Both the position numbers and the translations under genes were made by a program. From assembly GCA_015075365.1 (NCBI GenBank), contig JABTUN010000001.1, positions 248,001-312,000 on the forward strand: a stretch of 64,000 bases of DNA, written 5' to 3'. The notes beneath the pieces were generated by a model that made no database searches, was not told the origin of the DNA, and saw nothing but the letters and a program-made list of their open reading frames with translations. Every line of letters begins with the position of its first letter. The stretch's first letter is position 1. Of the stretch, positions 45,415-57,000 are shown piece by piece. The DNA is from Verrucomicrobiaceae bacterium. GTDB lineage: Bacteria > Verrucomicrobiota > Verrucomicrobiia > Verrucomicrobiales > Verrucomicrobiaceae.

Positions 45415-47159
45415 GGCGCGCCTCCTTTCTGCACACTCGCGGTCTGGCGGCGCACGGTGGCTTTTTCGACAAGGCGGGCGATTTGCAGCCGCGCGTCGTG
45501 CAGCGCGGGCAGATTGTCATCCCAGTCGCCAAATCCACGCGCGAAGGTGTCGATGATCGCACGCGTCTGCTCGTCGAGTCCCAGCTCGCGCGCGAGCATG
45601 AGGTAATCATAGTCGTCGATGCTCTCCCGCAGCCATTTCAGGCGGATCGAGGCCACTGGCGCGTCACGACCGTGATTCTTCTTGGTGGCCGGGTAGATGA
45701 AAAGACCGTCGCCATTGTAGATCTGGTCGCCGGCAATGTGGAAGGTGCCGGCGTCATGCCACACATCGAGGCCATCGACATAATACAGTGTGTCCCAGTA
45801 GGTGAAGCCAGTGATGCCGTGGCGCAGGAAGAGCCACGGGGCGATGCGGTGGTTGATCGCGGGAAAATCCGTGCACCACACCGGCGGATGACTGTGCTTG
45901 AGCACCCGCGGACTGCCGTGCGAGCGGTCCCACTCGTCCGGCATCTGCACAAGCGCCGCGTAGGCCCAGACCTCATCGCCCTTCTTCCGGCGGAAGGCGA
46001 TGTCGTGGCTGCCGCCGGCCCACTCCATGTCCTTCCACACATCCCCCATGAGCACAGACCAGATGTCCACCGCGCCGTGGAGGTTTCCCCAGGCGGCTTT
46101 TTCCGGCGCGGGCTGCTCCGTGACGAGCAACGGCACGCGCACGCCGTGCTTTTGCTCCACTTCGTTGAAGAACTCGCCCCAACGGCGCACGGTGGCATAG
46201 GCATCGGCGTCGTTTGGCTCGTCGAGGTCGCCCATGATGACGTAGCCGCGGCCGGCGCAGTGGATTTTGTCGAGGATCTTCGCGTAGGCGGCCACATGCT
46301 TCATCGCGGCCTCGCGATCCGCGCCCAGCGGGTCTTTAAAGGGCCAGTCCGGCCAGATGGGAATGCTGATCGTGCTGGCGTGGCGGTGGAGGAGATGTTT
46401 CCGCAGCGCGCGCTCGATTTTTTCCTCGTTGAGCCTGCCGTCCGGCTCCGGCAGCGCGCCGTGGACCTGGTCGATGCTGAGGCGGTTCTCCGCGAGGAGG
46501 TCGTAGTATTGATTGAGCAGTTGCGCGTGCTCCAGACTGATGCGCGCGCCGTCATAAACAAGCCCGTGTGCCTGGGCGACGCGGCGCGGCGTGGTCATCA
46601 TCGACGAGCGCAGGCGCGGGACGACGGGAAGATCAAAATTCCAAACGCGGAGACCGAATGTGGCCGTCAGGCGCGTGTCATCCGCCAGCGTGAAGCTGAC
46701 GTGGCCTTTGTAATCGCCCGCGGGAGAGCCATAGGGCACGAAGATGTCGATCCAGAAGGGCTGGTTGAGATTTCCCTCCCCGGAGGGCGGATCGGCGGGC
46801 ATGTCGAGCGGCAGCAGCGCGTCTGGAAACTCGCCGGGCGGCAGTGGTGCCATCGGCGTGCTTTGCGTGACGCGCACATAGTGCTCGTGATAGATCCGCG
46901 GCGCGGGCAGACTGACGCCGGAGCTGTGCGTGAGCGTGACGGCATCCACATTGACGCGCGTGAGCTGCTGCGTGGTGGCGCTGACGACGGCCTGCAGCGG
47001 CTCCCACTCGCCGCGCGCGGCGTGGAGGGTGAGCTCGCGCGGCGGCGGCGCCTTCTCGACACGCGCGACGCGCGTCATGCCATCCGCCAGCCACAGCGCG
47101 GGCTTCGCCGGCAGGGAAACGGCGGAAAAAAGAGCGAAAGCAGCAGCGAAGAGCCTCAT
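45411..47159 (-). CDS. Exported DUF4091 domain protein (GH123-like glycoside hydrolase candidate)
   Basis: The protein has 582 residues. The ATG at 47159 lies in an ATGA overlap with the upstream glycosyltransferase gene and begins a signal peptide (MRLFAAAFALFSAVSLPAKP). An N-terminal beta-rich region (25-190) contains ELTLHAARGEWEPLQAVV. The following TIM-barrel-like region contains YVIMGDLDEPNDADAYATV and the C-terminal DUF4091 signature (GITGFTYWDTLYYVDGLDVW, then LFIYPATKKNHGRDAPVAS and IRLKWLRESIDDYDYL). DUF4091 proteins are related to GH123 N-acetylgalactosaminidases. The acidic pair in DLDEPND is a candidate for catalysis. It lies inside a polysaccharide operon, so it may trim or modify the polymer in the periplasm; this is inferred. 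Confidence 0.85.
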   Translation of the reverse strand: MRLFAAAFALFSAVSLPAKPALWLADGMTRVARVEKAPPPRELTLHAARGEWEPLQAVVSATTQQLTRVNVDAVTLTHSSGVSLPAPRIYHEHYVRVTQSTPMAPLPPGEFPDALLPLDMPADPPSGEGNLNQPFWIDIFVPYGSPAGDYKGHVSFTLADDTRLTATFGLRVWNFDLPVVPRLRSSMMTTPRRVAQAHGLVYDGARISLEHAQLLNQYYDLLAENRLSIDQVHGALPEPDGRLNEEKIERALRKHLLHRHASTISIPIWPDWPFKDPLGADREAAMKHVAAYAKILDKIHCAGRGYVIMGDLDEPNDADAYATVRRWGEFFNEVEQKHGVRVPLLVTEQPAPEKAAWGNLHGAVDIWSVLMGDVWKDMEWAGGSHDIAFRRKKGDEVWAYAALVQMPDEWDRSHGSPRVLKHSHPPVWCTDFPAINHRIAPWLFLRHGITGFTYWDTLYYVDGLDVWHDAGTFHIAGDQIYNGDGLFIYPATKKNHGRDAPVASIRLKWLRESIDDYDYLMLARELGLDEQTRAIIDTFARGFGDWDDNLPALHDARLQIARLVEKATVRRQTASVQKGGAP

Positions 47160-48409
47160 GCGCGCACCCCCAGCATCTGCGACCAGGTTTCCTCATACTG
47201 ACGCGCGGCGGTGGCCACGGTGAAGCGCTCCAGCACTCGCTGCCGTGAGATGCGGGCCAGTTCCGCGCGCGTGGCATCGTCGATCTGGAGCACTTTGTCC
47301 CACGCGGCGGCGAGCGCGGCGTGATCGCGCGCGGGAACCGTCGCGCCGACGGCGTCGAGCATGGCGTCGCAGTCACCGACATCGGTCGTGATGCACGGCA
47401 CGCCGCAAGCCATGGCTTCCATGATCGTCATGGGGCAGGCCTCGGTGCGGGAGGAGAGGGAGAAGATGTCGAGCGCCGGATAGAGGCGCCATGGATCGGC
47501 GCGGAAGGCCACGAAGCGCACCTGGGAACGGTTCGGGATCAAGGCGAGGGCCTCTCGCTCCTCCGCGCCCAGTTCGACATCACTGCCGCCGCAGAAGACG
47601 AAATGCGCCTCCGGCACGCGGTGCTGTAATTCCGCGGCGGCACGGAAAAAGGTGGCCAGATCCTTCATTTCATGAAAACGGCCCGCGTAGCCGATCACCG
47701 GCGCGTCTTCCGGCAGGTCGAGCTCAGCGCGCGTGGCAGCCCGCGCGGAAGCGGAGGGCACAAATCGCTCCGCGTCGATTCCATTGGGGATCCAGCGCAT
47801 TTTCCGGCGCGGGTAGCCCATTTTGACATGATCCTCGATGGCGGCGGCGGAGCACGAAATCACATGCGTGGGGATGAATTTCGAACTGAGGCGCAGCGCA
47901 AGACGGAAGAAGGCTGTCTTGAGCGCCGAGTCCTCGGGATTGCGGTGGATTTCACGGCAGTGGATGCCCCAGAGCACTTTCTTGACACCAGCGATGCGCG
48001 CGGCCCAGCCGCCGACGAAATCGGCATGGTGCATCCATGTCTGCATGATGTCCGGCCGCTCGGCATGGATGGCAGCGCGCAGTTTGAAGAGCGTCTCACG
48101 TTTCAAGAAGGCAGTGCCCTCCAGATCGTAGAGCCGCGCGCCCGCGCGATGCAGGCGGTGCGCGGCCTCCGGCCAGGGGCGTGCGTTGACGGCCACCACG
48201 ACGGTGCGGAAGCGCGTGGTGTCCGTGTTTTCGACGAGATTCACCAGCATCGACTCCGCGCCACCGCCGCCGGTGCTGTAGGTGAAGTGCAGGATGCACG
48301 GACGGCGGTCCACGCTGGCCGCGTGGACAGGCACAGGCGTGTCAACGGCCAGACCGGCCATGGGCATGAGCGCGGCGGCCTCCCGATGCTGGATGACGAT
48401 GGTTTTCAT
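47156..48409 (-). CDS. GT4-family glycosyltransferase of the EPS operon
   Basis: The ATG at 48409 lies in an ATGA overlap with the deacetylase gene and gives 417 residues; a longer in-frame start at 48499 would overlap that gene by 94 bases. The N-terminal half has CILHFTYSTGGGGAESMLVNL, typical of GT4 donor-enzyme folds. The C-terminal half has VIGYAGRFHEMKD and the nucleotide-sugar motif SSRTEACPMTIMEAMACG followed by VPCITTDVGDCDAML. It probably transfers a sugar to a lipid-linked intermediate at the cytoplasmic side. The donor and acceptor cannot be read from the sequence. Confidence 0.9.
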   Translation of the reverse strand: MKTIVIQHREAAALMPMAGLAVDTPVPVHAASVDRRPCILHFTYSTGGGGAESMLVNLVENTDTTRFRTVVVAVNARPWPEAAHRLHRAGARLYDLEGTAFLKRETLFKLRAAIHAERPDIMQTWMHHADFVGGWAARIAGVKKVLWGIHCREIHRNPEDSALKTAFFRLALRLSSKFIPTHVISCSAAAIEDHVKMGYPRRKMRWIPNGIDAERFVPSASARAATRAELDLPEDAPVIGYAGRFHEMKDLATFFRAAAELQHRVPEAHFVFCGGSDVELGAEEREALALIPNRSQVRFVAFRADPWRLYPALDIFSLSSRTEACPMTIMEAMACGVPCITTDVGDCDAMLDAVGATVPARDHAALAAAWDKVLQIDDATRAELARISRQRVLERFTVATAARQYEETWSQMLGVRA

Positions 48410-49488
48410 GCGAAGAATCCAAAGAGATGGTTGCGTGCCATCTGCCTCCATTCCTTGACGGTCTCGAAGGCGCCGGAAACCGTGGCCTCCGCCTCCCACA
48501 CCGACTCCGGCGAGCCGTAGCGGGGCAGTTCGAAGAGCGGGACCGAGCTTTCCACGCGGCCGTTTTCCATCGTGCAGGCGGCCCTGAAGCCCGCCTCCTT
48601 GAGCAGCGAGACGGTTTCGCTGGTGTAGTCGGCAGGTCCACCATTGGGATAGCAGAATGTCAGCGGCGGCGTGCCAAGCTCTGCGGTGATGCGGTCGCGG
48701 CAGGTGAAAATCTCCGCCCTCTGCGTCGCAGGATCACAGCGTGAGAGGATGGGATGCGTATGGGTGTGCCCGCCGATCTCCACCAGGCCGCCGGAAACCA
48801 TGGTCCGTGCCTGGTCCCACGTCATCGGTCGCATGGGCGCGGGCAGGTCGTCTGTGTCCGGCTCGGAGACGCCCAGCGCGTGCTCCAGGCGGTCAATCTC
48901 GCCCAGCAGGTCGGCGTCAGGGAGTTTTTTGAACTCACGCAGCAGATGGTCCAACGCGGCGCGGCGCTGGTCGCGCTTTCCCAGGGGCAGCACCTCCGGG
49001 CCGTGCTCCAAGTTCCATTTGAGATGGTCCTGCTTCGTGCGGCCGAGGGCCAGGTCCAGGCGTTGAAACCAGAGCTTTTCCACGCCATCGAGGAAGCCGG
49101 TGGTGACGAAAATCGTGGCGGGCAGGTTGAACTCCCGTATCACCGGCCAGGCGAGGTGGAAGTTCGACGCGTAGCCATCGTCAAAGGTCAACACGACCGC
49201 GTTGGGATGCGGTTTCTCGCCAGCCTCAAGGCAACACACCAGTTCACGCAGGGAGATGACGTTGTAATTCGACGCCAGGAAGGCGCACACGCGGCGGAAG
49301 ATGTCCTGCGGCATGTGCAGCGACCAATCGAGCACCTGTTCATCCCCCATTCCCTGGCAGACTCCATGCCACGCCAGGATGCTGACCTCGTGGACATTCC
49401 GCAGCCTCGACATACCGGCCACGCCGGAGCCCACAAGGGCGGCGGCTTTCAATCGCCTGGGTGAGGAGATGGTGGTGGAGGACTTCAT
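48406..49488 (-). CDS. Polysaccharide deacetylase (NodB homology domain)
   Basis: The ATG at 49488 gives 361 residues; an upstream in-frame start at 49545 adds 19 residues of unlikely sequence. The first metal motif is TFDDGY (101-106, Asp103/Asp104) and the second is HTHTH (241-245, His241 and His245). Together with LPATIFVTTGF these are the carbohydrate esterase 4 signature, so the metal site looks complete. An insertion of about 80 residues lies between the motifs. The N-terminus (LKAAALVGSGVAGM) is weakly hydrophobic but not a clear signal peptide. It is the first gene of the EPS operon and probably N-deacetylates the polymer or precursor. Confidence 0.9.
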   Translation of the reverse strand: MKSSTTISSPRRLKAAALVGSGVAGMSRLRNVHEVSILAWHGVCQGMGDEQVLDWSLHMPQDIFRRVCAFLASNYNVISLRELVCCLEAGEKPHPNAVVLTFDDGYASNFHLAWPVIREFNLPATIFVTTGFLDGVEKLWFQRLDLALGRTKQDHLKWNLEHGPEVLPLGKRDQRRAALDHLLREFKKLPDADLLGEIDRLEHALGVSEPDTDDLPAPMRPMTWDQARTMVSGGLVEIGGHTHTHPILSRCDPATQRAEIFTCRDRITAELGTPPLTFCYPNGGPADYTSETVSLLKEAGFRAACTMENGRVESSVPLFELPRYGSPESVWEAEATVSGAFETVKEWRQMARNHLFGFFA

Positions 49489-49728
49489 GGTGCAGGCGAG
49501 GCACCCCAGACCCCAAAAAGGCCGTCCAGGAGCCGCGTATGGCAATTCTAGTTCGAAAGGGAACCGTGAAAAATAACGCTCGATATATTAAGTTCAATAT
49601 AATAATCATAATATCTGGACGAAACTGACGAATTTCTGACATTCCTCCGCAACCAAGTATCCAGCCCCGAAGACCAGAAAAAAAAGTCTTCCCCCACCCT
49701 GCCGTGGCTCCTGAATCTTCCATGTCGC
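49489..49728. promoter_or_regulatory. Divergent promoter region for the EPS operon and PSD1 gene
   Basis: This 240-base gap separates divergent genes and contains a strong AT-rich island at about 49560-49620, in sharp contrast to the flanking genes. A TATAAT hexamer lies at 49598-49603 on the plus strand. On the minus strand a TTGAAC (49597-49592) could be a -35 for the EPS operon, with only a weak, closely spaced -10 candidate. Exact promoters are not assigned. Confidence 0.45.
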
Positions 49729-52703
<2,975 letters not shown>

Positions 52704-52707
<4 letters not shown>

Positions 52708-52769
52708 GAGACCTTGTGAAAAGTGAGATGTGAGAAGTCACTTCTGACCTCTCACTTTTCACTTCTCAC
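52704..52769. repeat. Inverted heptad repeat between convergent genes (possible bidirectional terminator)
   Basis: Units GTGAAAA, GTGAGAT and GTGAGAA at 52716-52736 face their complements at 52740-52762, making a 23-base stem with two mismatches and almost no loop. A further heptad GTGAGAG overlaps the stop codon of the PSD1 gene (52704-52710). The right arm encodes the last residues of the esterase (VRSEK). There is no U-tract, so a terminator role between the convergent genes is plausible but unproven. Confidence 0.65.
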
Positions 52770-53951
52770 CTCGAGAACGACATCCTTCGCCCCTTCCACC
52801 ACTCCAAAGCTCCACTCACCCGCTCCGGGTTTCTGCTCCTTCGTCGTCACCGTGCCATCCGGCGTTTCGAGGCCCGGAACGTCCGCGGCGCTGTAACTGA
52901 CCGTCAAAGCGACCTTTCCGACCACCGGACCCGATTTCTCGTCGAGTTTGAAGTTCCCGCGCATCACACGGGCGCAAGCGACCGGTGCGCTCGAATCTTC
53001 CGGCGTGAAGATCACACTGCCCCAGCTTACCGGCGTGCCGTTGACGGTCACTTTGCCGTTGATGGCGGTGCGTTTGGCCGGTTTGAGGAAGCCTTGATTG
53101 CGCAGCCAGTCGCGCAGATGGCCGCTCCACGTGCCGAGCACGGGATCACCGAGGTAGAGCCCGACGCCGTGCGGGCCCGGTTTGTAGATGTGCAGTTCGG
53201 CGGGCACCTTGTGCTTCCGGCAGGCGAGGTAAAACGCGACCGGATTCTCCGCAGGCACCACGGTGTCGTCATCGGTGTGGAAGATGAAGATCGGCGGCGT
53301 GTTCGCGCTCACGCGCAGCTCGGTGCTGGTGTGCTTGGCGAGCTCATCGTTGTCATTCGGACCGAGGAGGTTCTTGCGCGAGCCTTTGTGCCCGTAGTTT
53401 TCGATCATCGAGATGACAGGATACGTCGGCGCGGCGACGGTCGGGCGTGCGCTGACTTGATCAACAGCATCGTTCGTCATGCCCGCGGGCTTTTCGTCGA
53501 ACATCGTCGCCGCCATCGAGGTGAGGTGACCGCCGGCGCTGAAACCGATGATGCCGATGCGCTCCGGGTCGATGCCATACTGCTTCGCATTCGCCCGCAC
53601 GTGGCGGATCGCGCGCTGCACGTCGATGAGCTGCGTCGGAAAATGGTAGCCGTTCGTGCCGAGCCGGTAATGCAGCACGAACGCGCTCACGCCGATGCCG
53701 TTGAACCACTTCGCCACCTGCACGCCTTCATGATCGGCCGCGAGGCCGCCGTAACCACCGCCCGGGCACACGACAAAGGCCGCGCCATTCGCCTTCTCCT
53801 TCGCCGCAGGCCACACATACACAAACGGCTGGTCCTTGTCCTCGTTCCCTTTCGCCAGTGGAGCGCCATCGGGCCAGAGTTTCACCTTCGCAGGTTCGGC
53901 GTTGGCGATGGAGGTCAAAAACAGGGCGGCGAGGAGGAGTCGGGACTTCAT
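52752..53951 (-). CDS. Secreted alpha/beta hydrolase (BD-FAE/acetyl xylan esterase-like)
   Basis: The ATG at 53951 gives 399 residues with a signal peptide (MKSRLLLAALFLTSIANA). The oxyanion loop is CPGGGYGGL (62-70), the nucleophile Ser138 lies in GFSAGGH, the acid is in FHTDDDTVVP (about 227-229) and His261 is in GPHGVGL. This is a complete triad of the BD-FAE/esterase group (dienelactone hydrolase-like). Residues of about 298-399 form a small beta-rich domain (GKVTVNGTPVSWGSVIFTPE) like the Ig-like carboxypeptidase regulatory domains of planctomycete exported proteins. It probably removes ester groups from polysaccharide in the periplasm or outside. The C-terminal end coincides with the heptad repeat. 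Confidence 0.88.
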   Translation of the reverse strand: MKSRLLLAALFLTSIANAEPAKVKLWPDGAPLAKGNEDKDQPFVYVWPAAKEKANGAAFVVCPGGGYGGLAADHEGVQVAKWFNGIGVSAFVLHYRLGTNGYHFPTQLIDVQRAIRHVRANAKQYGIDPERIGIIGFSAGGHLTSMAATMFDEKPAGMTNDAVDQVSARPTVAAPTYPVISMIENYGHKGSRKNLLGPNDNDELAKHTSTELRVSANTPPIFIFHTDDDTVVPAENPVAFYLACRKHKVPAELHIYKPGPHGVGLYLGDPVLGTWSGHLRDWLRNQGFLKPAKRTAINGKVTVNGTPVSWGSVIFTPEDSSAPVACARVMRGNFKLDEKSGPVVGKVALTVSYSAADVPGLETPDGTVTTKEQKPGAGEWSFGVVEGAKDVVLEVRSEK

Positions 53952-54075
53952 GGTCGGCCAAGAAGGCACGCGTGAAGGACGCTGCAACCGTTCTGGCAGG
54001 GCAAACGGGACGGCGGCAGAAAGAGATTGGTTTATCTGAGGCGAGTTGTTAGCCTCGCAGGCATTAAAACCACAT
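53952..54075. other. Short divergent gap between esterase and metzincin genes
   Basis: These 124 bases must hold the promoters of both divergent genes. A weak 5-base hairpin (54038-54042 with 54052-54056) is present. No clear promoter hexamers or other elements were recognised. Confidence 0.4.
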
Positions 54076-57000
54076 ATGAAGCCCGTTTCGCCATTACGCC
54101 CTGATTCTCGAAGTCGAAAAGCACGGGCGGTGGCAGGTTTGCTGGCGAGTTTGCTGTGTCTGGCGGCGGTTGGAGTGTTTCTGCCTTTCTCGCGCGAACA
54201 AGATGGCGCACCCAGTGCATCGGAGGGGCGGTCGGGTGAGGTGGAGCATGCAAAGCCTGCGAACCTTCGTGCTCGATCCACCGAGCGTGAACAAGCGGCG
54301 ATGGAGCCCGGCTTTCCTGCGGAGATCCGACTGCTGGGCGAAATGAGCGGCCTGACAGCGATAAAAGCCTTGGGTGAGCGGCTGCCGGAGGTGGCGGCTT
54401 TCTATGGTTGGACGCCGGAGAAGCTCAAAGCGCACTTCCGCGCTGATCCAGAGCTGCGCGTGACTCGCCGGGGCGAGCTCTTTTATGCGTGCGGGTTGAA
54501 CTGCGTCCACGGAGGTCAACCTCAAACGACGGAAGCGGCCATGGAGACTGCGAGCATCGGGCCGACTGATCCTGGGCCGTATGATCCCTCGCAGGCGTTT
54601 CTGCTGCACAGCCGGCCGGGGGCGAATCGTGTGATCTACCTCGACTTCGATGGTCACACGGACACGACACCCGGCTTCTGGAAGGACGGAGCGGCATCGC
54701 CAGCCTACAACATCAGCGGCAACAACGCCGCCATCTTCGAGGACGATGAACGCCTCCGCATCATCGAGATCTGGCAGCGTGTGGCCGAGGACTATGCGAT
54801 GTTTGACATCGATGTGACCACCGAGGATCCAGGCACCGAAGCGTTGAGAAAAAGCAACTCCAGCGATGCGCAGTTTGGCATGCGCTGCGTCATCGGTGGC
54901 AGTGGCAGCACCTGGTATGGTGCGAATGTGGGTGGCGTGGCTTTGGGCAGCACGTTTTCGTCAAGTCAGGATGTGCCCTGCTGGGTTTTCCCCGTGGGTG
55001 GCACGGGTTTTGGTGCGAAGAACGTGGCTGAGGCGTCGAGTCATGAAGTGGGGCACACGCTAGGTCTGGCGCATGACGGGATCGAGGGCGTGACTGGGGC
55101 CACCACCGGCCAGGGGAACTGGGGCACCATCATGGGCGTGAGCTACAGCAAGCCCATCACACAGTGGGACAAAGGGGAGTTTGCCAGCCCCAGTAATACG
55201 CAGGATGATCTCGCCGTGATGCTCTCGAAAGGCGCGGTGTATCGCCCCGATGATCACGGCAGCACCACGGCCACGGCGACGAAGCTGAGCGCCGACTCCA
55301 GCTCCGCGAGTGTCAGCGGTGTGATCGAGCGGAGCACGGACCTCGACTTTTTCCGCGTCGATGCCGTCAACGGCTCGCTGGTGATCAATCTCAAGCCCAT
55401 CACGTTGGGAGCAAACCTGCGGCTGGAGGTGAAGCTCTACGATTCCGGCGGCACCTTGCTCCAGACCGCCACATCGGCGGATGTGTCAGGCGTCAACAAC
55501 GGCACGCAGCCGGTCACACTGACCCGCACGGTGACGGCTGGTGTGTTTTACGTTTCCGTGGATGGCATCGGCAATGGCGATGTGCTCACCACGGGCTACA
55601 CGGATTACGCCAGCCTCGGCCAATACACCGGCACGATCAGCGGCGTGGTCCCCGGTGGTTTCACCTGGACCTCCTCCACCAGCGGCACGAATCAGTGGAA
55701 CAGCACGGGGAACTGGGCCTCCGCCACGGTGCCGAATGCCGCCGGCGTGAGCGTGAGAGTGAACAATGACATCGGCGGTGATCAGACCATCCAGCTCGCC
55801 AGCGCCTACACGGTCGGCTCGCTCGACCTCGGTGATGCGAACAGCACCCACGCCTTCACCCTCGCCTCCAGTGGCGGCTCGCTTGTCTTCAACAACTCCG
55901 GCGTCACCGCGAACCTGAGCAAAACGAGCGGCGGCAATGACACGCTCTCCGTTCCGGTCTCGCTGGTGGATGCTCTTTTGGTCACGCAATCCGCCTCGGG
56001 CACGCTGGCTTTCACCGGCGGCATCAGCGGTGCAGCAGGTTTGACAAAAGAGGGCGCGGGCACCGTGGTGTTTTCCTCTGCAAACACCTACACCGGCACC
56101 ACCACGCTGAATGATGGCCTGCTACGCCTCGACAATGCCAGCGGACTCCCAGGTGGAATCGACAATGCAGTGGGCGCTGGAGAAAGCGGACTCGCTTTCG
56201 AAGGCGGCGTGCTCGGCCTCGTCACCGGCGACTTCACACGCCAGCTCGGCACCGGAGCAGGCCAGCTCGATTGGGTGACGGGCAGCGGAGGCTTTGCGGC
56301 GTTCGGCGCGGATCGCCAGGTGAGGCTGAACAACGGCACGAGCGCCTTTTCATGGAACTCGGCCATCATCGGCACGGGCAATACTTTGATCCTCGGTCAT
56401 GCCACCGCCACGCACACGATCGATTTCCGTAACGGCATCAGCTTTGCCGGACAAAAACGCACCGTGAAGGTGGAGGACGGTGCCGCCGCCGTGGATGCCA
56501 CGCTCAGCGGTGTGCTCTCGGGTGGTGGCGGCTTCACCAAGACAGGCCCCGGCGTGCTCTCGCTCTCGAATGCAAACACCTTCACCGGTAGCGTCACCGT
56601 GGCGGATGGTGTGCTGCGACTGCAAAATGCCGCTGCGTTGACGACCGCGAATCTCGAACTCACCGGCGGCGGCGTGCTCGGCCTCGGCGCGGGTGATCTC
56701 ACCGCCCGCACCATTGGCACCAGCACGGATCAGATGCAGTGGCTCGGCTCGGGCGGCTTTGCCGCGTTTGGCGCGACCCGCGCGGTGAAGTTCAGCATCT
56801 CGTCCATCAACTGGAACGCCACTAATTTCATCGGCGGAGGACGCGTGCTCATCCTCAGCCATGACTCCGCCGATGCCACGCTCGACTGGCAGCAGCCCAT
56901 CTCCCTCGCGGGAAACCTCCGCGTCATCCAGGTGGAGGACGGTTCCGCCGCGATTGATGCCAAAATGAGCGGCGTGATAGCCGGTGGCAGCAGCGGCACG

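Noticed and set aside
45483..47201. Plus-strand frame of 572 codons opposite the DUF4091 gene
   Set aside because: No domain is recognisable, and the minus-strand frame has a signal peptide and the DUF4091 signature.
49669..49691. GAAGAC...GTCTTC hairpin with an A-rich loop as a terminator
   Set aside because: The stem is only 6 bases with an 11-base loop, and it lies between divergent starts where no terminator is expected.
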